A stretch of DNA of 24,825 bases from Butyricicoccus_A sp963620595 (GTDB lineage Bacteria; Bacillota; Clostridia; Oscillospirales; Butyricicoccaceae). The notes under the pieces were generated by a model, which was not told the origin of the DNA, ran no database searches, and worked only from the letters and a program-made list of their open reading frames with translations. Below are positions 14,935 through 22,278 of this stretch, piece by piece. The DNA lies in NCBI GenBank assembly GCA_963620595.1, contig CAVFAY010000036.1, forward strand, positions 1 to 24,825. Direction: 5' to 3'. The translations under genes were made by a program, and so were the position numbers. How positions within the stretch are numbered: position 1 is the stretch's first letter; each line of letters begins with the position of its first letter.

Positions 14935-17898
14935 ATGAATGTGTATTTAGGTATTGATATCGGTTCAACAACCGTAAAACTCGTGGCGGCCGGCGTAAAC
15001 GATGCGACTGGACGCCTTGAAATTTTGTATCGGAAATATGAGCGTCACTTTTCTAAAGTGCGCGAAAAAGCCTGTGAAATGCTACGTGATGCGAAGCAGG
15101 TGATTGGTGAGGCGAATATTTGTGTGGCAATTACCGGCTCAGCTGGCCTCGGTGTGGCAAAGGCAAGTGGCGTGGACTTCGTACAGGAAGTCTTTGCGAC
15201 GAGAAAATGCGTCGGAACCTTTGTGCCAAAGGCGGATGTTGTCATTGAGCTGGGCGGCGAAGATGCAAAGATTGTGTTCCTGACCGGACAACTGGAGGAA
15301 CGAATGAATGGCTCCTGTGCCGGTGGTACGGGTGCTTTTATTGACCAGATGGCTATACTGCTTGATGTACAGCCGAATGAGCTGGATGCACTGTCGTTGA
15401 AAGCGGAGCGCATTTACACGATTGCATCGCGCTGCGGCGTATTTGCCAAGAGTGATATTCAGCCGCTGCTCAACGAGGGCGCACGCAAAGAAGATGTGGC
15501 AGCTTCTATTTTTCAGGCAGTCGTCAACCAGACGGTCGCCGGTCTGGCACAGGGTCGTGAGATTGAAGGCGATGTTGTTTTCCTCGGCGGCCCGCTGTTC
15601 TTCTTTAAGGGTTTGCAGAAGCGGTTTCAGGAGACTTTGAAGCTGCCTGATGAGCACGCACATTTTCCGGAGCTGGCACCGTATGCCATTGCTGCCGGTG
15701 CGGCGGTTTATGCAAAGGATACCTCGGAAAAGACGTATACGTATGAGGAACTGCTGGATACGCTGGAAAAGACGGCTAATATCCGCGTCAAGACAGCAAC
15801 GCTGGAGCCGTTGTTCCGCGGAGAGGAAGAATATACTGAGTTCCGCCGCCGTCATAATTCGCACGATATTATGCGTGAGAATGTTACGATGTACAGTGGC
15901 AAAGCATATCTGGGCATCGACTGTGGCTCGACAACGACAAAGCTTGTTTTGATTGGCGAAGACAATCAAATTTTGTTTAACTACTACAGCCCGAACAAGG
16001 GAAATCCGGTCGATGTCGTCAGAGAACAGCTCATCAAGCTGTATGAACTGTGCGGCGATCGTATCCGCATTGCAGGCTCTGCCGTGACGGGCTACGGTGA
16101 AGCGCTGATTCTCAATGCGTTCGGTGTCGATCACGGTCTCGTTGAGACCATGGCGCACTTTAAGGCGGCGCGTCATTTCGAACCGGATGTCGATTTTATC
16201 ATTGACATTGGCGGTCAGGACATCAAGTGTTTCAAAATTGCCAACAACTGTATCGACAATATTTCTCTGAATGAGGCATGTTCCTCTGGCTGCGGCTCGT
16301 TTATCGAGACGTTTGCCCGTTCTATGGGATACAGCATTGAAGAATTCTGCCGGTTGGGTCTGTTCGCGGAGCATCCGATTGACCTTGGTTCCCGCTGTAC
16401 CGTCTTTATGAACTCGTCGGTCAAGCAGGCACAAAAGGACGGCGCAGGTATTGACGCTATCTCTGCCGGTTTGTCTGTCAGTGTTGTAAAAAACGCATTG
16501 TATAAGGTCATTCGCGCGCATTCGCCGGACGATCTGGGCAAGCATATTGTTGTACAGGGCGGCACGTTTCTCAACGATGCTATTCTGCGTTCGTTTGAAA
16601 TGGAAATCGGCAGAAATGTCACCCGTCCGGTCATTTCAGGTTTGATGGGTGCATATGGTGCAGCACTGCACGCTATGGCAAATGAAAAGGAAGCCAGCTC
16701 GCTGATTTCTCTGGAAGAACTGAAAGACTTTGACCACAAAACGACCTCGGTAAAGTGCGGCGGATGTACGAACCATTGCTCGCTGACAGTTTCACTGTTC
16801 CCTGGTGGACGAAAGTTTATTTCCGGCAATCGCTGTGAGCGTCCGCTCGGCGGCGGAGATAAGCTCAAGCTGCCGAATTTGTATGAATACAAACTGGAAC
16901 GCTTGCAGCAATATCGCAAGAGTCAGCCAGGCAAGGCAAAGATCGGTATTCCGTTTGGACTGAACATGTTTGAACTGCTGCCGTTCTGGCACACGTTCCT
17001 GACGCATTTGGATTTTGAAGTGGTGCTGTCAGATGTATCTACGCGTGCAATGTATGCATTGGGACAGAACTCGATCCCGTCGGATACCGTATGTTATCCG
17101 GCCAAGCTCATGCACGGCCATATTGAAAATCTGCTGAGCAAGGGCGTGGACGCGATTTTCTATCCGTGTATGACATATAATTTGGATGAACACCGCACGT
17201 CGAACTGCTACAACTGTCCGGTTGTTGCGTATTATCCGGAACTGCTCAAGGCAAACATGAAGCACTTGCAGGGCGTTGACTTTATGATGCCGTATATTGA
17301 GCTGGACAGAAAAAAGGAGTTCCTCAAGACGGCGTGTGAGCTGTTTGTAAAGAAATATCCGCATATCAATAAGCGCATGGTTAAGCAGGCTGCTGCCGCA
17401 GGCTATGCTGAATTGGATCGATACTATGCAGATGTCGCTGCGGAAGGCAAAAAAGCGGTTGCCTATGCGGAAGAGCATGGCTTGGAGATTGCTGTGCTGG
17501 CGGGACGCCCGTATCATATTGATCCGGAAATCAACCACGGCATTGACCGCTTGATTCAGTCGTATAATATGGTCATTGTATCCGAAGACTCTGTTGCACC
17601 GCTGGCAGAGATGCCGACGGTAAATGTCCTCAATCAGTGGACCTATCATTCCCGTATGTATGCAGCTGCCAACTGGGCAGTGCACAGACCGGATGCACAG
17701 CTCATTCAGCTGGTATCCTTTGGCTGTGGTATTGATGCTATTACAACCGATGAAATGCGTGCCATTACAGAAGAGGGCGGCAAAATTTATACCCAGCTCA
17801 AAATTGATGAGATTAACAATTTGGGTGCTGCGAAGATTCGTATTCGCAGTATGCTCGCCGCAGTAGAGGAGGGAAAACAGAATGCCCGAAACGCGTGA
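14935..17898 (+). CDS. Double-domain CoA-dehydratase activase-related protein with DUF2229 region
   Basis: Large 987-residue protein related to the ATP-driven activators of 2-hydroxyacyl-CoA dehydratases and benzoyl-CoA reductases (BcrAD_BadFG family). Two ASKHA-type ATPase domains lie in tandem. Domain 1 (about 1-265) begins YLGIDIGSTTVKL and carries Cys128 (NGSCAGGTG) and Cys167 (ASRCGVFAKSD). Domain 2 (about 324-580) begins YLGIDCGSTTTKL and carries Cys449, Cys453 and Cys488. These Cys match the positions that hold a [4Fe-4S] cluster in known activators. Then come a cysteine cluster (608, 611, 615, 634) and a DUF2229-like region from about 668 with Cys720, 745, 758 and 761. The ribosome site (AAAAAAGG, 11 bases away) is weak. 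The 3' end overlaps the next gene by 17 bp. No dehydratase alpha/beta pair, CoA transferase or Etf is encoded nearby, so the substrate is unknown. Confidence 0.9.
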   Translation: MNVYLGIDIGSTTVKLVAAGVNDATGRLEILYRKYERHFSKVREKACEMLRDAKQVIGEANICVAITGSAGLGVAKASGVDFVQEVFATRKCVGTFVPKADVVIELGGEDAKIVFLTGQLEERMNGSCAGGTGAFIDQMAILLDVQPNELDALSLKAERIYTIASRCGVFAKSDIQPLLNEGARKEDVAASIFQAVVNQTVAGLAQGREIEGDVVFLGGPLFFFKGLQKRFQETLKLPDEHAHFPELAPYAIAAGAAVYAKDTSEKTYTYEELLDTLEKTANIRVKTATLEPLFRGEEEYTEFRRRHNSHDIMRENVTMYSGKAYLGIDCGSTTTKLVLIGEDNQILFNYYSPNKGNPVDVVREQLIKLYELCGDRIRIAGSAVTGYGEALILNAFGVDHGLVETMAHFKAARHFEPDVDFIIDIGGQDIKCFKIANNCIDNISLNEACSSGCGSFIETFARSMGYSIEEFCRLGLFAEHPIDLGSRCTVFMNSSVKQAQKDGAGIDAISAGLSVSVVKNALYKVIRAHSPDDLGKHIVVQGGTFLNDAILRSFEMEIGRNVTRPVISGLMGAYGAALHAMANEKEASSLISLEELKDFDHKTTSVKCGGCTNHCSLTVSLFPGGRKFISGNRCERPLGGGDKLKLPNLYEYKLERLQQYRKSQPGKAKIGIPFGLNMFELLPFWHTFLTHLDFEVVLSDVSTRAMYALGQNSIPSDTVCYPAKLMHGHIENLLSKGVDAIFYPCMTYNLDEHRTSNCYNCPVVAYYPELLKANMKHLQGVDFMMPYIELDRKKEFLKTACELFVKKYPHINKRMVKQAAAAGYAELDRYYADVAAEGKKAVAYAEEHGLEIAVLAGRPYHIDPEINHGIDRLIQSYNMVIVSEDSVAPLAEMPTVNVLNQWTYHSRMYAAANWAVHRPDAQLIQLVSFGCGIDAITTDEMRAITEEGGKIYTQLKIDEINNLGAAKIRIRSMLAAVEEGKQNARNA

Positions 17899-19138
17899 AA
17901 TTCCACATGTTCCGTTTACGGAGGACATGAAAAAAGACTATACCATTCTGGTTCCGAATATGCTGCCGGTACAGCTCAAGCTGATTACCTCTATTATGAA
18001 GAACTACGGCTATAATATGGAGGTCTTGGAAACAGAAGGCCCGCAAATTGCGGAATGCGGTCTGAAAAATGTACATAATGACACCTGCTATCCGGCTCTG
18101 CTTGTCATTGGTCAGTTTATTGATGCACTGGAATCCGGCAAATATGATTTGCATAAGGTTGCATTGATGATTACGCAGACCGGCGGCGGCTGCCGTGCGT
18201 CTAACTATATTCATCTGCTGCGCAAGGCACTCATCAAAAATGGCATGGGCTTTATTCCGGTTATTTCGCTCAATTTCTCTGGTTTGGAGAAAAATGCAAA
18301 TCCGGGCTTTAAGCTGACACCGAAGGCGTTTATTCAGGTCGCATACGGTGTGTTGCTCGGTGATTTTATCATGCATATTTTTAACCAGTGCCGCCCGTAT
18401 GAGGTGCACAAGGGAGACTGCCAGAAGGCAGTAGATGAGCTGTTTAATAAAATCACAAAAGATTTTCGCGGCGACAAATTCATTCATTACAAGTACGTTC
18501 GCATGATGTACGTGCTCATCTGCAAGCGATTTGCGCAGATTGAAATGAAGGATTTTGGCTCGAAGAAAAAGGTCGGTATTGTTGGAGAGATTTATGTAAA
18601 GTTTTCTCCGCTCGGCAACAACAATCTGGAGCAGTTCCTGCTCGGCGAGGGCACAGAACCGGTGCTGGCGGGCTTGCTGGATTTCTGCTTGTACTGTATT
18701 TATAACGGGATTATTGACTTTCAGCTATATGGTCGCTCGATCAAGAGTGCAGCGGTCATGCAGGCGGTATATCGCTTCCTGCTCAGCAAGCAGAAGGACA
18801 TGATTGATGTCATCAAGCGCGATGGACATTTCCGTCCGATGATGGAATTTGAGCGCGTGCGCAAGCTGTCGCATCAAATTATCAGCCCTGGCGTCAAGAT
18901 GGGCGAGGGCTGGCTGCTTCCGGCAGAAATGGTAGAACTGATCGAGGAAAATGTGCCGAATATCGTTTTGACCCAGCCGTTTGGCTGCCTGCCGAACCAT
19001 ATTGCAGGTAAGGGCATGATTCGTAAGATTCGAGAAGTCTATCCAAACGCCAATATTGTCAGTGTAGACTATGACCCGGGTGCTTCGCGCATCAATCAGG
19101 AAAATCGCATCAAGCTGATGCTTTCCAATGCAAAATAA
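17882..19138 (+). CDS. 2-hydroxyacyl-CoA dehydratase-like (HGD-D) protein, partner of the upstream activase
   Basis: This 418-residue protein resembles the C-terminal, dehydratase-like part of large activase-related proteins: PALLVIGQFIDALESG, TQTGGGCRASNYI, GEIYVKFSPLGNNNLE and QPFGCLPNHIAGKG. Cysteines 59, 69, 104 and 369 sit in conserved-looking contexts and could bind an iron-sulfur cluster. Its ATG lies inside the end of the 987-residue gene, in the +1 frame, overlapping by 17 bp, with GAGGAGGG placed nine bases upstream, so the two are translationally coupled. Together they total 1,405 residues, the size of single-chain homologues I know from Clostridia, so this looks like a split version (inference). 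Enzyme activity cannot be assigned; reduction or dehydration of an unknown substrate with low-potential electrons is the general expectation. Confidence 0.85.
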   Translation: MPETREIPHVPFTEDMKKDYTILVPNMLPVQLKLITSIMKNYGYNMEVLETEGPQIAECGLKNVHNDTCYPALLVIGQFIDALESGKYDLHKVALMITQTGGGCRASNYIHLLRKALIKNGMGFIPVISLNFSGLEKNANPGFKLTPKAFIQVAYGVLLGDFIMHIFNQCRPYEVHKGDCQKAVDELFNKITKDFRGDKFIHYKYVRMMYVLICKRFAQIEMKDFGSKKKVGIVGEIYVKFSPLGNNNLEQFLLGEGTEPVLAGLLDFCLYCIYNGIIDFQLYGRSIKSAAVMQAVYRFLLSKQKDMIDVIKRDGHFRPMMEFERVRKLSHQIISPGVKMGEGWLLPAEMVELIEENVPNIVLTQPFGCLPNHIAGKGMIRKIREVYPNANIVSVDYDPGASRINQENRIKLMLSNAK

Positions 19139-19141
19139 ACC

Positions 19142-19173
19142 AAAACGGCGCAGGGATTCCTGTGCCGTTTTTT
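19142..19173 (+). terminator. Terminator after the dehydratase-like gene
   Basis: AAAACGGCGCAGG pairs with CCTGTGCCGTTTT (one G-U) around GATT, followed by T. It lies only four bases ahead of the ribosome site of the macrodomain gene, so some read-through may supply that gene, for which no separate promoter is obvious. Confidence 0.8.
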
Positions 19174-19190
19174 GTCAGGAGGAAAAAACG

Positions 19191-19697
19191 ATGAAATTAT
19201 CCATTGAACAGGGCGATATTACGACATATGCTGTGGATGCAATTGTCAATGCGGCGAATTGCTCTCTGCTCGGCGGAGGTGGTGTGGATGGTGCCATTCA
19301 CCGAGCAGCGGGAAAGCAGCTGCTCGCGGAGTGCCGCACACTGCACGGCTGTAAGACAGGAGAGGCGAAAATCACAAAGGGCTATCGTTTGCCGGCAAAA
19401 TATGTGGTGCATACGCCAGGACCAATTTGGCGCGGCGGAAATCATAACGAGGCACAGCTGCTTGCCAACAGCTATCGAAACAGCTTGACCGTCGCGTGGG
19501 AACATGGCTGCCGTACTGTAGCTTTTCCGTCTATCAGCACCGGCGTGTATCATTTTCCATTGGAGCAGGCGGCAGAGATCGCGTTGCAGACAATTACGCA
19601 ATTTCTGGACGAGCATCCGGATATGGAGCACGTAACCATGGTTTGTTTTGACCAGACGACCTATCAGGCGTATGAAAAAGCGGCAAAGCAGCTGTAA
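19191..19697 (+). CDS. ymdB: Macrodomain O-acetyl-ADP-ribose deacetylase (YmdB type)
   Basis: Small cytosolic macrodomain enzyme of 168 residues. The E. coli relative YmdB removes the acetyl group from O-acetyl-ADP-ribose, and related macrodomains remove ADP-ribose from proteins. The binding-loop motifs are clear: QGDITTYAVDAIVNAAN, the loop GGGGVDGAIHRAAG, KYVVHTPGPIW, and the second phosphate loop SISTGVYHFP. The start at 19191 is chosen for AGGAGG seven to nine bases upstream; an in-frame ATG at 19128 lies inside the previous gene. It directly follows the activase/dehydratase-like pair and precedes the LacI-type regulator, with no obvious functional tie to either. No sirtuin or ADP-ribosyltransferase is encoded here. 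Confidence 0.93.
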   Translation: MKLSIEQGDITTYAVDAIVNAANCSLLGGGGVDGAIHRAAGKQLLAECRTLHGCKTGEAKITKGYRLPAKYVVHTPGPIWRGGNHNEAQLLANSYRNSLTVAWEHGCRTVAFPSISTGVYHFPLEQAAEIALQTITQFLDEHPDMEHVTMVCFDQTTYQAYEKAAKQL

Positions 19698-19700
19698 ATC

Positions 19701-19729
19701 TTGCTTTTTTTGGAAAAATACGATATGAT
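19701..19729 (+). promoter_or_regulatory. Promoter of the LacI-type regulator
   Basis: TTGCTT at 19701-19706 and TATGAT at 19724-19729, spacer 17 bp. TACGATA at 19719-19725, at the -10 edge, is the reverse complement of TATCGTA, which also occurs in the operator-like repeats ahead of iolG. Self-regulation is possible but rests on a seven-base match. Confidence 0.6.
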
Positions 19730-19761
19730 AGAGGCATTCAAACACATGGAGGGGTTAATTG

Positions 19762-20769
19762 ATGGGTGTAACACTCAAGCAGATCGCGGATCTTGCCGGT
19801 GTGCATAAATCGACCGTAGATAAAGTGATTCATAATCGTCCGGGTGTCAGTGATGCCAGACGGCAGCAAATCAAAAAGCTATTGGAAGAATACGGCTATG
19901 AATCCAATCCGTTGGCGAAGGCGCTGAACTATCAGAAGAAAAAGATGACGGTTGCCGTTGTCATGCCGACGGTTGATGCAACGCCAACGCTCAAAAAGGG
20001 TATGGAGTTGGTACAGCAAGATTTTAATAGCTTTAATGTTGACATTGCGTACTATAATATCCCGTTTGAAGCATCAGAACAGGTAGCATGTTTGCAACGA
20101 TTGCCGAAAGAGGATATTGCCGGAGCAGTTGTTCTGCCGATTGAAGTGCCGGAAGTAGTACAGGCCATGCAGAAACTCAAGGAACAGAAGATTCCGGTCG
20201 TGGCAGTCAATTCCAATTTGCAGACAGAGCCGTACTTGTGCTATGTGGGACAAGACATGGTACAGGCGGGCAGAGTGGCAGCACACATGATGGGATTGCT
20301 GCTGCCAAATGGCGGACAATTGGGAATCGTATCCAGCAACAATATGCGTGCGGTAAAACAGCGCGAGCATTCCTTTCGGAACAGCATCGGGGAATTGTGT
20401 CCGCGCGTCACGATTTGCGCTTCCATGGATATTGTGGAAAAGCCGGAATATGCCTATCAGCAGACTGTGGAATGGCTGCAACAGCATCCGGAGATTCAGG
20501 CGTTGATGATTACCTGTGGTTGTGTGCCGGATATTTGCCGTGCCGTGCGAGATGCCGGACGAGACCTCACCATTTTGTGCTATGAACGCTATGAAGAGAT
20601 CACCCATTTGGTGAAAGATGGAAAGATTGCCTGTACAATTAGCGGAGACCTGCGAGAGCAGGGACGGCTTGCCATGCGGCTGCTCTTCGAGAAGCTGATT
20701 TACGAGAGAGAGCCGGAGAAAAAGGTATATTATACGACAAATGAGATTTTGCTCAAAGAAAATATCTAA
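19762..20769 (+). CDS. LacI-family transcriptional regulator
   Basis: DNA-binding regulator of 335 residues. An N-terminal helix-turn-helix (TLKQIADLAGV at 4-14, recognition helix HKSTVDKVIHN at 15-25) and a hinge-helix segment NPLAKALN at 49-56 are followed by a type I periplasmic-binding-like effector domain starting at MTVAVVMP (62-69). The effector domain resembles the sugar-binding proteins of CUT2 importers. The recognition helix reads KSTVDKV rather than the common TSTVSRV, so its operator probably differs from standard LacI sites. ATG 19762 follows GGAGGGG by seven bases; a TTG three bases earlier is rejected. Its own promoter and terminator isolate it from the polyol genes that start about 300 bp downstream, which are its most likely targets. 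Confidence 0.92.
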   Translation: MGVTLKQIADLAGVHKSTVDKVIHNRPGVSDARRQQIKKLLEEYGYESNPLAKALNYQKKKMTVAVVMPTVDATPTLKKGMELVQQDFNSFNVDIAYYNIPFEASEQVACLQRLPKEDIAGAVVLPIEVPEVVQAMQKLKEQKIPVVAVNSNLQTEPYLCYVGQDMVQAGRVAAHMMGLLLPNGGQLGIVSSNNMRAVKQREHSFRNSIGELCPRVTICASMDIVEKPEYAYQQTVEWLQQHPEIQALMITCGCVPDICRAVRDAGRDLTILCYERYEEITHLVKDGKIACTISGDLREQGRLAMRLLFEKLIYEREPEKKVYYTTNEILLKENI

Positions 20770-20770
20770 G

Positions 20771-20804
20771 AAAAATCACAGTGCATGATGCACTGTGATT
20801 TTTT
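20771..20804 (+). terminator. Terminator after the LacI-type regulator
   Basis: A perfect 15-bp stem with a three-base loop (AAAAATCACAGTGCA at 20771-20785 with its complement at 20789-20803), ending in a T run. Confidence 0.93.
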
Positions 20805-20856
20805 ATATGCAGAAATAAAATTCATGTGTAGAATGCACAAAAAACCGGAAGCGTTT

Positions 20857-20901
20857 TGTGACAACTCACAGTAGACAAAATAAGCATACAGGGAATATAA
20901 T
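20857..20901 (+). promoter_or_regulatory. Promoter of the iolG-like operon with an upstream palindrome
   Basis: TAGACA at 20872-20877 and consensus TATAAT at 20896-20901, spacer 18 bp. Touching the -35 on its upstream side is TGTGACAACTCACA at 20857-20870, a palindrome with five-base arms and four bases between. Its centre is about 44 bases ahead of the expected start near 20908, a normal place for an activator. A weak cre-like match precedes it at 20846-20859 (about 10 of 14 positions). Confidence 0.6.
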
Positions 20902-20915
20902 ATAAACACAACTAA

Positions 20916-21042
20916 GAGACTGGTATCGTAAATAAAGAGTTCGGTATCGTAATAACTTATTTAGGGTTTGATGGAAAAAGAAACATGAACGATTCTATCA
21001 AATCCAAAAATTTTAACCTGTTGCGAGACCGGTATCGTTCTC
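20916..21042 (+). repeat. Three operator-like 18-bp repeats in the iolG leader
   Basis: Units at 20916-20933, 20937-20954 and 21025-21042 share GAG, three variable bases, then the invariant core GGTATCGT. The cores start at 20922, 20943 and 21031. The first two are 21 bp apart, two turns of DNA, so proteins bound to them would lie on the same face. The third lies in a longer inverted repeat (GCGAGACCGGT with ATCGTTCTCGC, nine of eleven pairs). All are downstream of the promoter, as expected for a repressor roadblock or looping array. The adjacent LacI-type protein is the natural candidate. Between units 2 and 3, GGGTTTGAT (20964-20972) can also pair with ATCAAATCC (20997-21005). Confidence 0.65.
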
Positions 21043-21085
21043 GCGGGAAAAAGTGAAAAATATTCAGAAAAGGAAGGTAATTATC

Positions 21086-22093
21086 ATGAGTGATCTGAGA
21101 ATTGGTTTGGTGGGAACTGGCGGCATCGGCCGTACCCACATTGAGCGCGTGAATACCAAGCTGCAGGGCGGCAAGGTTGTTGCTTGTGCTGATCCGGCTG
21201 GCGCATTTGGCCTGTCTGTTGCTGAGAAGTTTGGCATCAAGGGCTATGAAGATCCGATTGACATGATTAACGATCCGGAGATTGACGCAATCATGTGCAC
21301 CACCGCTGATCCGTTCCATAAGAAGTATGTTCTGGCTTCTATCAAGGCTGGCAAGTATGTATTCTGCGAGAAGCCGCTGGCTGCAAAGGCTGACGAGTGC
21401 AAGGAAATCGTAGAGGCTGAGATCGCTGCAGGCAAGCAGATGGTACAGGTTGGCTTCATGCGTCGTTACGATGAGGGCTACAAGCAGCTGAAGGCAGCTG
21501 TTCAGAGCGGCGAATACGGTGAGGCTCTGCTGCTGCACTGCGCACATCGTAATCCGGCTGTTCCGGACGATTGGGACAACAGCATGGCAGTAGAAAACTC
21601 CATGGTTCATGAGATTGACGTTCTGCGTTGGCTGCTCGGCGAGGACTATGCAACTGCTCAGGTTGTTTACGGCAAGTCCACCAACAATGGCCCGAAGGAT
21701 CTGCATGACCCGCAGATCATGATCCTGACCACCAAGTCCGGCGTTAGAATTGATGTAGAGTCCTTTGTCAACAACCATAAGGATTACGACATCAAGTGCG
21801 AGATCGTTTGTGACGGCGCTGTTCTCAATATGCCGGAGCCGAACTACATTTCTGTCAGCGCAGGCGCACAGAAGGGCAGAAAGCAGTATACCGATTGCTT
21901 CCAGCGTTTTGCTGATGCTTATGATGCAGAAATCCAGGCTTGGATCAATGCAACCAAGGAAGGCCGCGTTGATGGCCCGAACGCTTGGGATGGTTATGCG
22001 TGCCAGGTAGCAGCAGCTGCTGCATCCAAGGCTCGTGAGACCCAGACTGTTCAGCCGGTTGTATACGACGAGAAGCCGGAGCTGTACAAGTAA
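21086..22093 (+). CDS. iolG: Inositol 2-dehydrogenase-like oxidoreductase (Gfo/Idh/MocA family)
   Basis: NAD(P)-dependent enzyme expected to oxidise a ring hydroxyl of myo-inositol or a related sugar to a ketone in the cytosol. The 335-residue product has the nucleotide-binding GLVGTGGIGRTHIERV at 7-22, EKPL at 95-98 (catalytic Lys96), VQVGFMRRYD at 120-129, CAHRNPAVP at 152-160, HEIDVL at 175-180 (His175) and GPNAWDGY near the end. These match Bacillus subtilis IolG block by block. One odd point: the position of its catalytic Asp172 appears to be Asn171 here. ATG 21086 follows AAAGGAAGG; a GTG upstream at 21053 is unlikely. It leads a unit with a TIM-barrel isomerase and a GPH symporter. A 3-keto-glycoside dehydrogenase role is the main alternative. 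Confidence 0.85.
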   Translation: MSDLRIGLVGTGGIGRTHIERVNTKLQGGKVVACADPAGAFGLSVAEKFGIKGYEDPIDMINDPEIDAIMCTTADPFHKKYVLASIKAGKYVFCEKPLAAKADECKEIVEAEIAAGKQMVQVGFMRRYDEGYKQLKAAVQSGEYGEALLLHCAHRNPAVPDDWDNSMAVENSMVHEIDVLRWLLGEDYATAQVVYGKSTNNGPKDLHDPQIMILTTKSGVRIDVESFVNNHKDYDIKCEIVCDGAVLNMPEPNYISVSAGAQKGRKQYTDCFQRFADAYDAEIQAWINATKEGRVDGPNAWDGYACQVAAAAASKARETQTVQPVVYDEKPELYK

Positions 22094-22108
22094 TTTGCTT
22101 ATCTCACC

Positions 22109-22212
22109 TATATAAGAGAAAACAGGAATTCTCTTATATACTATCTATATTGGAGTGAAAACACTTTCACCTCCTTTTTCTTGCACCGGGAGAATCTCTC
22201 CTCTCCCGGTGC
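22109..22212 (+). promoter_or_regulatory. Three consecutive hairpins between iolG and the TIM-barrel gene
   Basis: Hairpin 1 is a perfect 12-bp stem (22109-22120 with 22129-22140). Hairpin 2 (22152-22174) pairs GTGAAA with TTTCAC, plus GGA/TCC beyond a bulge, and is followed by TTTTT, so it resembles a weak terminator. Hairpin 3 is a perfect 11-bp stem (GCACCGGGAGA at 22183-22193 with 22202-22212) and has no T run. TGAAAACACTTTCA at 22156-22169 inside hairpin 2 fits the cre consensus TGWAANCGNTNWCA at 13 of 14 positions. Together they suggest partial termination, mRNA processing or catabolite control between the first and second gene. Confidence 0.65.
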
Positions 22213-22278
22213 ACTCTCTCCTAAATAAGTATGGCGAATACAAAAAGATAGATAATATACAGGAAAGGATGTTTTGAA

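Noticed and set aside
17866..17898. GGGAAAA at the end of the 987-residue gene, a possible -1 ribosomal slippery site joining the two genes
   Set aside because: The codon phase fits a slippery heptamer, but the downstream gene is in the +1 frame, so a -1 shift would not enter it. The second gene also has its own ATG and strong ribosome site.
20846..20859. cre-like CGGAAGCGTTTTGT ahead of the iolG promoter
   Set aside because: It matches only about 10 of 14 positions of the consensus and is less symmetric than the site at 22156-22169; not listed as a separate feature.
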